64,000 bases of DNA from Streptomyces mutabilis (GTDB taxonomy: Bacteria; Actinomycetota; Actinomycetes; Streptomycetales; Streptomycetaceae): contig NZ_BMTT01000009.1 in NCBI RefSeq assembly GCF_014649815.1, positions 1 to 64,000 of the forward strand, read 5' to 3'. Made by a program: the position numbers and the translations under genes. Of this stretch, positions 47,189 to 56,466 are shown one piece after another. Within the stretch, counting starts at the first letter, position 1. Each line of letters starts with the position of its first letter. The notes beneath the pieces are model-generated. The model searched no databases, was not told the DNA's origin, and worked only from the letters and a program-made list of their open reading frames with translations.

Positions 47189-48000
47189 GCGCCACGGACA
47201 CCCGAGCCCGCACGGCGCACACCGCCAAGGGCGCGGTCACCACGCCGACGAGTCGCATGACGGCGCTCGCCCGCGCCGAACTCACCCTGCTGGGTCGGAA
47301 CAAGGGCACCGTGTTCGCGGCGCTGTTCGTGCCGCTGGTGCTGCCCTTCAGCGTGTACTCGGCGTCCGAGGAGATGGACCTCGCCGAGGCCGGACTCACC
47401 CCCGCCCTGCTCGTCCTGCCCGCCGCGATCGGCTTCTCCCTCCTGTTCGCCGTCTACTCCGCGCTCGTCGGCGTCTTCGTCGTCCGCCGCGAGGAGCTCG
47501 TCCTCAAGCGGCTGCGCACCGGCGAACTCCGGGACGTCGAGATCCTGAGCGGCTCCGCGATGCCGGCGGTGCTCAGCGGACTGGTGCAGAGCCTGGTGCT
47601 CGCCGTGGGCTGTGCCGTGCTGCTGGACCTGTCCGCACCGTCCGCGCCCCACCTCGCCGTCCTCGGCCTGCTGCTGGGCCTCGTGATGTGCGCCGCGCTC
47701 GCGGCGGTCACCGCGAGTTTCACCCGCACCGGCGAGAGCGCGCAGGTCACCCCCCTGCCGTTCATGTTCGTCTCGATGCCCGGCTCCGGCATGTTCGTGC
47801 CGCTGGACCTCTTCCCCGACCAGGTGGCCTCCGTCTGCGAGCTGCTGCCGCTGACGCCCGTCGTCACCCTGGTCCGCGGCGGCTGGACCGGCGACCTCTC
47901 GGCGTACGAGACGCTGGGCGCCGTGGCTACGGCGGTGGCCTGGACCGTGGTCGCGGTGTTTGCTGTACGGCGGTGGTTCCGCTGGGAGCCACGGCGCTGA
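47185..48000 (+). CDS. ABC exporter permease
   Basis: A 271-residue membrane protein of the ABC-2 type, with six hydrophobic segments and a 35-residue cytosolic N-terminus ending RMTALARAELTLLGRNKGTVF, as in DrrB-like permeases. It overlaps the ATPase gene by 4 bp (ATGA), with AAGGAGGAG upstream, and so is translationally coupled. Confidence 0.9.
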   Translation: MSATDTRARTAHTAKGAVTTPTSRMTALARAELTLLGRNKGTVFAALFVPLVLPFSVYSASEEMDLAEAGLTPALLVLPAAIGFSLLFAVYSALVGVFVVRREELVLKRLRTGELRDVEILSGSAMPAVLSGLVQSLVLAVGCAVLLDLSAPSAPHLAVLGLLLGLVMCAALAAVTASFTRTGESAQVTPLPFMFVSMPGSGMFVPLDLFPDQVASVCELLPLTPVVTLVRGGWTGDLSAYETLGAVATAVAWTVVAVFAVRRWFRWEPRR

Positions 48001-48055
48001 CCTCCGGGGAGTCCCGGATCGGGGCCGGCAGCGGGGAGAGGGGTTGAGCGAGGGC

Positions 48056-49303
48056 ATGCGCAGGCCGAGGCGCTGGTGGGGGCGGAAGAGCACGCCGGCG
48101 AAGGTGGAGACGTACACGCGGTGGTCGTTCCACTTCTTCGGGGTCATCGAGATGCTCGCGATGGGGGCGTCGGCCTACGAACGGGTCGGGCCGCGCCTCG
48201 CCACCGGGCTGGCCGTGCTGGTCACCGTGCACGCCGCGGTGGGCATGGCGGTCGCCTCCCGGTCCCTGGACTGGACGCGCGGCCTGCGACCGCAGCCCCT
48301 GCGGCTGCTGTGGGGCTACGCCGCCCTCACGGCGGTGATCTCCACCGGCACGGTCCTGCTCGCGGAGCACGCGTCCGGTGACGCCGTGGACACCGCGGCG
48401 GGATCGGCCTTCGGGGGCGTCCTGTGCTTCGGCGCGGGCATGATCACGCTCGGGGTGCGCGACCGGCGTCGGGTGGTCGCGGTCGTCGCGGGCTTCGCGC
48501 TGGGCACCGGGCTCGTGTCGTTCCCGCTGGGTCTGGGGGCCACCGGCGCGCTCGCGGTGGCGGCCCTGGTGCTGCTGGCCGGCGGGTTCCTCGCCTTCAC
48601 CTCCGTCTTCTCCGTGTGGCTGCTCGACGCCGTCTACACCCTCGACGAGGCCAAGGAGACCCGGGCGCGGCTCGCCGTCGCCGAGGAACGGCTGCGGTTC
48701 GGCCGGGACATGCACGACGTGATGGGGCGGAACCTGGCGGTGATCGCCCTCAAGAGCGAACTGGCCGTCCAGTTGTCCCGGCGCGGACAGCCCGAGGCGG
48801 TGGAGCAGATGATCGAGGTGCAGCGCATCGCCCAGGAGTCGCAGCGGGAGGTCCGGGACGTCGTGCGCGGCTACCGGGAGGCCGCCCTGGAGGTGGAGCT
48901 CACCGGCGCCCGGGGGGTGCTCTCGGCGGCCGGCATCGACTCGGAGGTCACCGGCGGGACGGACGGGCTGCCCGCCGAGGTGCAGTCGGCCCTCGGCTGG
49001 GTCGTCCGCGAGGCGACCACCAACGTGCTGCGGCACGGGAACGCGCAGAAGTGTGCCGTGGCGGTACGGATGTCGGAGGGACGTGTGGTGCTGACGGTGG
49101 AGAACGACGGGGTGCCGGAGGTGACCGGGTCCGCAGACGCCGTGGGTTCGGGCGGCTCCGGGCTCGCGGGGCTGCGGGAGCGGCTGGCCGCCGTGGACGG
49201 CACGCTGGAGGCCGGGAGCGTCGGCGAGGGCGTGTTCCGGCTCACAGCCGAGGTGCCGCTGCCGTCGTCCGCCGGGGCGGCCGTACTGGAGGCCGCGTCG
49301 TGA
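48056..49303 (+). CDS. DesK-like sensor histidine kinase
   Basis: A 415-residue HisKA_3 kinase. About five to six hydrophobic helices (40-200) form the membrane sensor. The phosphorylation motif RFGRDMHDVMGRNLAVIALK (about 215-235) holds the His, and the GHKL ATPase follows with VREATTNVLRHGN and GSGLAGLRERL. It resembles DesK/LiaS kinases that sense membrane or drug stress. ATG 48056 is uncertain; a TTG at 48044 is in frame. It overlaps the response regulator gene by 4 bp. Confidence 0.9.
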   Translation: MRRPRRWWGRKSTPAKVETYTRWSFHFFGVIEMLAMGASAYERVGPRLATGLAVLVTVHAAVGMAVASRSLDWTRGLRPQPLRLLWGYAALTAVISTGTVLLAEHASGDAVDTAAGSAFGGVLCFGAGMITLGVRDRRRVVAVVAGFALGTGLVSFPLGLGATGALAVAALVLLAGGFLAFTSVFSVWLLDAVYTLDEAKETRARLAVAEERLRFGRDMHDVMGRNLAVIALKSELAVQLSRRGQPEAVEQMIEVQRIAQESQREVRDVVRGYREAALEVELTGARGVLSAAGIDSEVTGGTDGLPAEVQSALGWVVREATTNVLRHGNAQKCAVAVRMSEGRVVLTVENDGVPEVTGSADAVGSGGSGLAGLRERLAAVDGTLEAGSVGEGVFRLTAEVPLPSSAGAAVLEAAS

Positions 49304-49914
49304 CGACCCCCGTACGGGTGCTGCTCGCGGACGACGAGCACCTCATCCGCGGGGCGCTGGCCGCCCTGCTCTCGCTCGAGGAGGACCTCACCGTGGTCGC
49401 CGAGGCAGCCACCGGACCGGAGGCGCTGGCGATGGCCCGGGCCCACGAACCCGACGTCGCCGTCCTGGATCTCCAGATGCCCGGCGCGGACGGTGTGAAG
49501 GTCGCCACATCGCTGCGGGCCGAACTGCCCAACTGCCGGGTGCTGATCGTGACCAGTCACGGGCGGCCCGGGCATCTGAAACGGGCGCTCGCGGCGGGGG
49601 TGCGCGGCTTCGTGCCCAAGACGGTCAGCGCCCAGCGGCTCGCCGAGCTGATCCGCACCGTGCACGCCGGAAACCGCTACGTCGACCCGGAGTTGGCCGC
49701 CGACGCGATCTCCGCGGGGGACTCGCCGCTGACCGCGCGTGAGGCCGAGGTGCTGGAGCACGCCGCCGACGGGGCCCCCGTGGCGGAGATCGCCGAGCGT
49801 GCCGCGCTCGCCGAAGGGACCGTGCGGAACTACCTGTCGTCGGCCGCGAACAAGCTCGGTGCGGAGAACCGGCACACGGCGGTGCGGCTCGCGAGGGAGC
49901 GGGGTTGGGTATAG
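49300..49914 (+). CDS. NarL/DesR-type response regulator
   Basis: A 204-residue regulator. The receiver has ADDEHLIRGAL and phosphorylation site AVLDLQMPG (Asp about 54). The LuxR-type helix-turn-helix reads LTAREAEVLEHAADGAPVAE, then GTVRNYLSSAANKLG. Partner of the preceding kinase (GTGA overlap). The pair probably controls the ABC exporter just upstream. Confidence 0.93.
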   Translation: MTTPVRVLLADDEHLIRGALAALLSLEEDLTVVAEAATGPEALAMARAHEPDVAVLDLQMPGADGVKVATSLRAELPNCRVLIVTSHGRPGHLKRALAAGVRGFVPKTVSAQRLAELIRTVHAGNRYVDPELAADAISAGDSPLTAREAEVLEHAADGAPVAEIAERAALAEGTVRNYLSSAANKLGAENRHTAVRLARERGWV

Positions 49915-49975
49915 TGGCTGTCGCGCCACGGGGAAGTCACCGGCTCCGGCCGACGGCCTAGACCCGCGGCGCAGT

Positions 49976-50048
49976 GCGAACGTAGCTCAGTTGGTAGAGC
50001 GCAACCTTGCCAAGGTTGAGGTCGCGAGTTCGAACCTCGTCGTTCGCT
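49976..50048 (+). tRNA. tRNA-Gly (GCC), copy 2
   Basis: A 73-base cloverleaf with anticodon loop CTTGCCA and acceptor GCGAACG/CGTTCGC. Third tRNA-Gly in the window. Confidence 0.95.
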
Positions 50049-50059
50049 CCACATGAGGA

Positions 50060-50083
50060 AGCCCCCGGTTGCGGCCGGGGGCT
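50060..50083 (+). terminator. Terminator after tRNA-Gly copy 2
   Basis: Stem AGCCCCCGG/CCGGGGGCT with TTGCGG loop, followed by TTTT. The stretch to 50148 is a TCGTG(T/C)-G(T)GCGGTGGCT-rich partial repeat without a gene. Confidence 0.88.
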
Positions 50084-50148
50084 TTTTCGTGTCTGCGTGC
50101 GGTGGCTTCTTCGTATGTGCGTGCGGTGGCTCACTCGTGCCCGTGCGA

Positions 50149-50174
50149 AGGCCCCCGGTCACGGCCGGGGGCCT
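50149..50174 (-). terminator. Terminator of purC
   Basis: A perfect 10-bp stem AGGCCCCCGG/CCGGGGGCCT with 6-base loop, 26 bp past the purC stop. It resembles the tRNA terminator 80 bp away. Confidence 0.85.
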
Positions 50175-50199
50175 CGGCGTCGGCGTGCACGGGCCGGCG

Positions 50200-51099
50200 C
50201 TACGACCAGCTCAGGCCGGTCAGGCGCTCGTACGCCTCCACGTACTTGGCGCGGGTCGCGTCCACGACCCGCTGGGGCAGCTCCGGCGGGGGCTGCTCGC
50301 TCTTCCGGTCCCAGCCGGACTCCGCCGAGGTCAGCCAGTCCCGGACGAACTGCTTGTCGTACGACGGCTGCGCCCGGCCCGGCTGCCACTGGTCGGCCGG
50401 CCAGAAGCGGGAGGAGTCCGGGGTGAGCACCTCGTCGGCGAGGATCAGGTCGTCGTCGCTGAAACCGAACTCGAACTTGGTGTCGGCCAGGACGATGCCG
50501 CGCTCACGGGCGATGTCCCGGGCACGGGAGTAGATGGCGAGGGTGGCCTGGCGCAGGCGGGCCGCGGTGTCCGCCCCGACCTGGCGGGCGACCTCCTCGT
50601 AGGAGACGTTCTCGTCGTGCTCGCCGACCTCGGCCTTGGTGGCCGGGGTGAAAATCGGGGCGGGGAGCTCCGAGCCGTCGACCAGGCCCTCGGGGAGGGC
50701 GAGGCCGCAGACGGTGCGGGTCTGCCGGTACTCGGCCAGTCCCGAGCCGGTGAGGTGGCCGCGGGCCACGCACTCCACCGGGACCATCCGCAGCGACTTG
50801 CAGACCAGGGCGCGGCCCTCCCAGTCGGCGGGGGCGCCGGGGGGCAGCTCGGTGCTCAGGACGTGGTTCGGAACCAGGTCGGAGAGCTGGTCGAACCACC
50901 ACAGGGAGAGCTGGGTGAGGACCCGGCCCTTGTCGGGGATCTCGGTCGGCAGCACCCAGTCGTAGGCGGAGATGCGGTCGCTGGCGATCATCACGAGGTC
51001 GCCCGCCTCGTTCCGGTACAGCTCGCGCACCTTGCCGGTGTGCAGATGCACCAGACCCGGAACCTGGAGCGGCTCGGGCTTTTCGACGAATCCGGACAC
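50200..51099 (-). CDS. purC: SAICAR synthetase
   Basis: A 299-residue phosphoribosylaminoimidazole-succinocarboxamide synthase, which joins aspartate to CAIR. Motifs: HTGKVRELY, IASDRISAYDWVLPTEIPDKG, PVECVARGHLTGSG, ADTKFEFGF and SYDKQFVRDWL. Single-gene unit on the minus strand with its own terminator. GTG 51099 follows GAGGAAC. Confidence 0.97.
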   Translation of the reverse strand: MSGFVEKPEPLQVPGLVHLHTGKVRELYRNEAGDLVMIASDRISAYDWVLPTEIPDKGRVLTQLSLWWFDQLSDLVPNHVLSTELPPGAPADWEGRALVCKSLRMVPVECVARGHLTGSGLAEYRQTRTVCGLALPEGLVDGSELPAPIFTPATKAEVGEHDENVSYEEVARQVGADTAARLRQATLAIYSRARDIARERGIVLADTKFEFGFSDDDLILADEVLTPDSSRFWPADQWQPGRAQPSYDKQFVRDWLTSAESGWDRKSEQPPPELPQRVVDATRAKYVEAYERLTGLSWS

Positions 51100-51183
51100 G
51101 GTTCCTCCCCGTGGTTCTGTCCAAGTACGTCGATTCTCCCGTATGCGCGGATCGGCCTCCTTGCGGGGTGGCGGCGGGCGGGG

Positions 51184-52695
51184 TCAGTCCCGTTTGCAGA
51201 TGCGGTCAAGGAGGTTGGCGGTGGCCCGCTGGACACGTGGGTCGACGTGGCCCGGCCGGTCCAGGGCCGGGGACCAGGCGAACGTCCCGGACGCGAAGAC
51301 CCAGGCACCGGACGGTGCCCGGTACAAGGACGTCTCCTGGTGGCGCCGGACGCCGTCCACGTCGGTGTACGGCGAGTGGGCGAGCAGGACCCGCTCGTCG
51401 TGCTCGGGGAGCGCGGTGCGCGGGAAGTAGCGGTCGGCCTCGCCCGCGACCAGGTCCTCGATCTCGTCGCCCTCGTGGGCTCCGGTGGCCTCCCAGAGCC
51501 AGTGATCGGCGTTGCGGACGATCACCGGGTGCGGTTCGGGGACGCGGCCCGCGTACTGGATGCCGAGGAGCTGCTGCTCGGGACGGTCGACCTCCCGCCA
51601 CAGCGTCGGCTTGCCGGGCCCCTTGCGTTTGCGGCAGGTCAGCAGGCGGTCGGGGGCGCCGGACGGGGAGGGGCCGAGCTCCACCTGCCAGTACATCGTG
51701 TTGGCGGAGAGGAAGACCAGGGAGGTGCCGTGCTCGCGGGCGAGTTCCGTGGTGCGGCGCATGGGAACGGACCAGTACTCGTCGTGCCCGGGGAAGACCA
51801 GGCCCCGGTAGCGGGTGGGGTCGACTCGGCCGGAGTGCAGGTCGCGGGCGTCGGCGTAGGCGAGGTCGTAGCCGTAGCGCTCGGCGAAGCGGATGACGTC
51901 GTAGGCGTGGCCGACGTGGAGGGGGAGTCCGGCGCCCGCGTACGGGCGGTCGAAGGAGACGGTCGTCGCGGCGTCCGCCTCGCCCAACAGGCGGCCCTCC
52001 TCGTCCCAGGCGTGGTAGAGACTGGCGCCGGTGCGGCCGTCCTCCGGGTAGAGGTTGTACGCCTGCCAGGTGATGTCCGGCAGGATGAGGAGCAGGTCGG
52101 CGGGGTGATCGTCGCGGACCGTGAAGGGGACGTGGGAGCGGTAGCCGTCGGCGGTGGTGAGGACGGCGACGTAGGCGCCGATGTTCCAGTACGACGGAAT
52201 CTGCAGCCGCCAGGACAGCCACCAGTGGTGGCAGGAGACCGTGCGGTCGGCGGTGAGTGGCGGGGGCTGGACGATCCCGGACAGGCGGGGGCTGGTGGTG
52301 ATCTTGGTGGCGCCGTCGCCGCCGTAGTGGCCGATGCGGTAGACGTCGACGCTGAATTCCTGGGGCGGGTCGACGGTGATGTGGAAGTCGATGGCCTCGC
52401 CGGGGGCGGCGGCTCCGGCGGCGGTGAAGCCCTTGATCTGGCGGCCGACGTCGTCGGCGGCGCGCGGCCCGCCGCCGTCGTTGCGCCGCTCGCGGGCCTT
52501 CGCGCCGGGTGTGCCGGGTTTGCCGTCCGGGTCCGGTACGGCGTCCTGGTCCGCGTACCAGGCGACGACCTGGCCGGTGTCGCCGAAGTACGTCTCGCCG
52601 CCGCGCAGCCAGGGCAGGGGCCCCTGTCCGAAGGGGTCCGTCACGGCGTGCGCGAGTGCACCCGATTCCCAGCGGCGGATCTGCTCGGGCCCCAT
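51184..52695 (-). CDS. N,N-dimethylformamidase-like protein
   Basis: A 503-residue protein resembling the large-subunit C-terminal domain of N,N-dimethylformamidase (DMFA2_C type). Diagnostic segments are DVYRIGHYGGDGA, LLILPDITWQAYNLYPEDG, YRGLVFPGHDEYWSVPMRR and FLSANTMYWQVEL, the last of Rossmann-like or glutaminase-like character. No small subunit is present and the true substrate is unknown. ATG 52695 has GGAGGGG 10 bp upstream. No signal peptide. Confidence 0.83.
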   Translation of the reverse strand: MGPEQIRRWESGALAHAVTDPFGQGPLPWLRGGETYFGDTGQVVAWYADQDAVPDPDGKPGTPGAKARERRNDGGGPRAADDVGRQIKGFTAAGAAAPGEAIDFHITVDPPQEFSVDVYRIGHYGGDGATKITTSPRLSGIVQPPPLTADRTVSCHHWWLSWRLQIPSYWNIGAYVAVLTTADGYRSHVPFTVRDDHPADLLLILPDITWQAYNLYPEDGRTGASLYHAWDEEGRLLGEADAATTVSFDRPYAGAGLPLHVGHAYDVIRFAERYGYDLAYADARDLHSGRVDPTRYRGLVFPGHDEYWSVPMRRTTELAREHGTSLVFLSANTMYWQVELGPSPSGAPDRLLTCRKRKGPGKPTLWREVDRPEQQLLGIQYAGRVPEPHPVIVRNADHWLWEATGAHEGDEIEDLVAGEADRYFPRTALPEHDERVLLAHSPYTDVDGVRRHQETSLYRAPSGAWVFASGTFAWSPALDRPGHVDPRVQRATANLLDRICKRD

Positions 52696-52882
52696 GGGAC
52701 AGTCCCCTCCCTCGTGCCCCCGTGGTCGTGCGTATGACGAACGCCTTTGCCATGTGCGCGATCGGTCCCAGCACATCACATTTCGCGCGCGTGCTGTCAC
52801 TGTTCGTTGCGAAGTGGCCGAAAGAGGAATGCGAAAGTCCGCTTGGGGTCCCGAGTGGGGCGGACTCGGGACGAGCTCGGGG

Positions 52883-54778
52883 TCAGACGAGGCGCACCGG
52901 CTTCTCGGGGCGTACGCCGAGCTCGGCCAGCCAGGCGCGCAGCGGGCCCGGGTCGCCGGTCTCCACGAGGCTGCGGACGTGGGTCCCCAGATCGGCGGTG
53001 CGCACGCCGTTGACCAGGAGGGACGGTCCGTCGAGCCAGTCGAGGCCGGGGGCCGCGCCGGCGGTGTCCATCGCCGCGCAGCACACCATCGCCGTGATGT
53101 GGGCGGTGAGGATCTCGCGTCCGGTGCGCGGGGGCTGCAACGGCAGGAGGGGGAGCGCGCGGTCGTCCCAGAGGGCGGTGTCGGGGGCCGTCGGTCCGTC
53201 GGCCGTCCCGGGGGGCAGGGGCGGGGTGGGAGTTCCGGGGACCTGCGCCCGTGCTTCCTCGCGGGCCAGCTGGGCACTGAGCCCGGCGGCGAGGGCGGCA
53301 CCGCGGGCGGTGGTGCCGGCGAGGTCGTCATCGTCGTCGGGGGTGGTGGGGTGGGTGGGGGCGTGGCGAGCGGGGCCGGGGGCGGTGTCGCGGGCGAGAC
53401 CGGTCTCCGTTTCGGTGACGGGAGCGGGGACGGTCTCGGTCTCTGTCTCGGTTGCCGAGGCCCGTGCGGGCGCGGGGTCGTCAGGGGGCGGGGTCGCGAG
53501 GTGGTCCAGGACGCGGGACAGGGTCGGGCCGTCCGTGCCGGGTGCGGCGTCCTCGGCGGCGCGACGGACGCCCAGGGTGTCCAGAACTCGGTGCAGGCGG
53601 GCCGCGTCCGTGCGCCAGGTCCGGTCGACGACCTCCTCGGCGTACTCGTCCCATCCGACCGGCGCCCAGTCCGGGCCCGTCTCGGCGGGTCCCCCGTGGA
53701 AGAGGCGCGCGGCGAGGAGCGAGACCGACTCGTCCATCACCCCGGGCTCCTCCAGCAGGTCGCACGCGGGGCGCTCACCCAGGCGGGAGGCGAAACCCTC
53801 GGCCAGGCGGTCACGGCGGGACAGCTCCGTGAGCGCGGCGACGACGCCCACGTCCAGCCGGGAGGGCCAGCGGCCCATCCGCCAGGCGGGCAGCGCCACC
53901 CGGGTCAGCAGCCGGTCCCAGCCCGCGTAGGCGAGTCCCACCTGTTCCTGCGCGACGATGCGCAGACCGTAGTCCACAGCCTGTGCACGCTCGGCGGCGG
54001 CCGCGGCGACCCCGCGCTCCATCTCCGCCGCGTGCACTCGGCAGCTGCGCAGCAGAAACCTGGACACCCAGCCGAGACCCGCGCTCACCGCACGGGACGA
54101 CGGCCCCCGACCGACGGCCGAGGTCGCCGCCACCGCGGCGTCCAGGCCCCGTATGAAGCGGCGGGCCGCCGCTATGTCGGGGTGTGCCGAGGGCCCCGTA
54201 CCGGCGACGACCGGGGCGAGGACGGCGCGCAACTCCCCCACGCGCATCCACCACAGGAAGGGCGATCCGATGACCAGGACGGGGGCGGCGGCACTCCGGC
54301 GGTGCGCGGACCGGGCCGGGTTGGCCACGTCGTCGTGATCCTCCGCCGACGGCGGGCCGTGGGCCGGGTGGTTGCGGTCCTCCAGCCAGCTGTCGCAGTC
54401 CGGTGTGAGCGCTATCGCGGAGGGGGCGGGTACGTCGAGCCGGTCGGCCAGGTCCCGGACCATCCGGTAGAGATCCGGCGCCGACTCCTCGGCGACCGCG
54501 ACCGTCGGCGTGACGGCGGGCCGGGAGCGGGCGACGACCAGGGCGACCGCGGCGGCGGCCGACAGGACGAGGAGCGCGAGCACGGACACGGCCCAGCGGG
54601 CGGTGTCCCAGCCCCCGCCCACCAGATGCCCGGTCGAGCCGCCCGCCAGCAGGATCACCGCGACGGCAGCGGGCAACAGGGCGACGGCGAGCGCCCGGCT
54701 GCGGATGCGCAGCACCGCCAGCGCCCGGGAACGCGCGGCCTGCGCGCCCAGCTCCACTCCACCACCAGTACCGGTCAC
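52883..54778 (-). CDS. M48-like membrane protein lacking the zinc motif
   Basis: A 631-residue protein. Two hydrophobic segments lie at about 25-50 and 60-85. The region 100-230 has the layout of an M48 peptidase (RDLADRLDVPAPSAIAL, then PVLVIGSPFLWWMRVGELRAVLAPVV), but the HExxH that should follow the RAVLA segment is replaced by VLAPVVAGTGPSAH. The C-terminal half is Ala/Pro/Thr-rich with a TETETET run (about residue 455). It is probably not a protease. GTG 54778. Streptomyces-specific; function unknown. Confidence 0.72.
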   Translation of the reverse strand: MTGTGGGVELGAQAARSRALAVLRIRSRALAVALLPAAVAVILLAGGSTGHLVGGGWDTARWAVSVLALLVLSAAAAVALVVARSRPAVTPTVAVAEESAPDLYRMVRDLADRLDVPAPSAIALTPDCDSWLEDRNHPAHGPPSAEDHDDVANPARSAHRRSAAAPVLVIGSPFLWWMRVGELRAVLAPVVAGTGPSAHPDIAAARRFIRGLDAAVAATSAVGRGPSSRAVSAGLGWVSRFLLRSCRVHAAEMERGVAAAAAERAQAVDYGLRIVAQEQVGLAYAGWDRLLTRVALPAWRMGRWPSRLDVGVVAALTELSRRDRLAEGFASRLGERPACDLLEEPGVMDESVSLLAARLFHGGPAETGPDWAPVGWDEYAEEVVDRTWRTDAARLHRVLDTLGVRRAAEDAAPGTDGPTLSRVLDHLATPPPDDPAPARASATETETETVPAPVTETETGLARDTAPGPARHAPTHPTTPDDDDDLAGTTARGAALAAGLSAQLAREEARAQVPGTPTPPLPPGTADGPTAPDTALWDDRALPLLPLQPPRTGREILTAHITAMVCCAAMDTAGAAPGLDWLDGPSLLVNGVRTADLGTHVRSLVETGDPGPLRAWLAELGVRPEKPVRLV

Positions 54779-55017
54779 GGCCGGACCTCACCCCCTCCTC
54801 GCTGTCCTGTCCGTCCAGGGCTGTCCTGCTGCTCTCCCGCGCTTGCTCACTCACCCCACTGTGGCACCCGCCACTGACATCGCAATGCCGGTGGGCCAAG
54901 TGCCGGAACGCCTGCGCGGCACCCTAGTTGGGGGTCCGGCACCCGTCAGCCGTATGGCTTATCGGCCACTCGATGGAATGGCTTTGGGGAAAGGTGGATG
55001 ACGGACAGCAAGGATCA
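54779..55017. other. Gap between purD and the M48-like gene
   Basis: About 240 bp with no gene; contains the probable minus-strand promoter of the M48-like gene. Nothing else is recognised. Confidence 0.4.
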
Positions 55018-55048
55018 GGCCCCGGCTCCTGGGACGGAGCCGGGGCCT
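55018..55048 (-). terminator. Terminator of purD
   Basis: A 13-bp stem AGGCCCCGGCTCC with its complement and 5-base loop, 30 bp after the purD stop. Confidence 0.85.
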
Positions 55049-55078
55049 GCCGGGTTCGGTGCGAAGGGGCTGTCCGGA

Positions 55079-56329
55079 CTATGCTCCAGCGGCCTTCGCC
55101 GCGATGTCGCTGCGGTGCTGGGAGCCGTCGAGGCGGATGCGGGCGACGGCCCGGTACGCGCGGTCGCGGGCCTCGGTGAGGTCGGTCCCGGTGGCCGTGA
55201 CGGACAGGACGCGGCCGCCTGCGCTGACGACGGCGTCACCCTCGTGCCGGGTGCCGGCGTGCAGGACGTAGGCGTGCGGGGCGTCCTGGGCGGCGACCTC
55301 GTCGAGGCCGGTGATCGGGTCGCCGGTGCGCGGGGTGCCGGGGTAGTTGTGGGAGGCGACGACCACGGTGACGGCGGCGTCGTCGCTCCAGCGCAGCGGC
55401 TCCAGGTCGGCGAGGTTGCCGGTGGCGGCGGCCATCAGCAGTCCGGCGAGCGGGGTCTTGAGGCGGGCCAGCACGACCTGGGTCTCGGGGTCGCCGAAGC
55501 GGGCGTTGAACTCGATCACGCGGACGCCGCGGGACGTGATCGCCAATCCCGCGTAGAGGAGCCCGGAGAACGGGGTGCCGCGACGGCGCATCTCGTCGAC
55601 GGTCGGCTGGAGCACGCTCTCCACGACCTCGTCGACCAGCTTGGGGTCGGCCCACGGCAGCGGCGAGTACGCGCCCATGCCGCCGGTGTTGGGACCCCGG
55701 TCGCCGTCGAGGGCGCGCTTGAAGTCCTGGGCGGGCTGGAGCGGGCGGACGTTCTCGCCGTCGGTGACGGCGAAGAGGGAGACCTCGGGGCCGTCCAGGT
55801 ACTCCTCGATGACGACGCGGTCGCAGGCCGCCGCGTGGGCGCGGGCCGCCTCGACGTCCTCGGTGACCACGACGCCCTTGCCTGCGGCGAGCCCGTCGTC
55901 CTTCACGACGTAGGGGGCGCCGAAGGCGGCGAGGGCCGCGTCGACCTCCTCCGGGTTCGTGCAGACGTACGAGCGGGCCGTGGGTACTCCGGCGGCGGCC
56001 ATGACGTCCTTGGCGAAGGCCTTGGAGCCCTCCAGCTGCGCGGCCTCCCCGGAGGGGCCGAAGACCGGGATGCCCGCGTCGCGCACGGCGTCGGCGACCC
56101 CGGCGACGAGGGGGGCTTCGGGCCCGACGACGACCAGTTCGGCACCGAGCCGGGTGGCCAGCGCGGTGACGGCCGCGCCGTCCAGGGCGTCGACCTGGTG
56201 CAGTTCGGCGACCTCGGCGATACCGGCGTTGCCGGGTGCGCAGTGCAGCGCGGTGACGTCGGGGTCGAGGGACAGGGAACGGCACAGGGCGTGTTCGCGG
56301 GCGCCGCCGCCGATGACAAGGACCTTCAC
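55079..56329 (-). CDS. purD: Phosphoribosylamine-glycine ligase
   Basis: A 416-residue GAR synthetase, second step of purine synthesis. ATP-grasp enzyme: [14 protein letters not shown] at the start, [55 protein letters not shown] and [17 protein letters not shown] 56329. Single gene, separate from the other pur units. Confidence 0.97.
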   Translation of the reverse strand: MKVLVIGGGAREHALCRSLSLDPDVTALHCAPGNAGIAEVAELHQVDALDGAAVTALATRLGAELVVVGPEAPLVAGVADAVRDAGIPVFGPSGEAAQLEGSKAFAKDVMAAAGVPTARSYVCTNPEEVDAALAAFGAPYVVKDDGLAAGKGVVVTEDVEAARAHAAACDRVVIEEYLDGPEVSLFAVTDGENVRPLQPAQDFKRALDGDRGPNTGGMGAYSPLPWADPKLVDEVVESVLQPTVDEMRRRGTPFSGLLYAGLAITSRGVRVIEFNARFGDPETQVVLARLKTPLAGLLMAAATGNLADLEPLRWSDDAAVTVVVASHNYPGTPRTGDPITGLDEVAAQDAPHAYVLHAGTRHEGDAVVSAGGRVLSVTATGTDLTEARDRAYRAVARIRLDGSQHRSDIAAKAAGA

Positions 56330-56466
56330 GGGGTCAGCCTAATGCGAAGGCGCCGGTGCGCCTTGTGCGGGCTTCCGAAGGAGCGGGGCACGGGGTGTCG
56401 TACTTTCCTCCAGCGCTGCCGCGGAACCGGACTCGGCGCACGTGGCGAGCGCGCCCCCTGCGGTAC

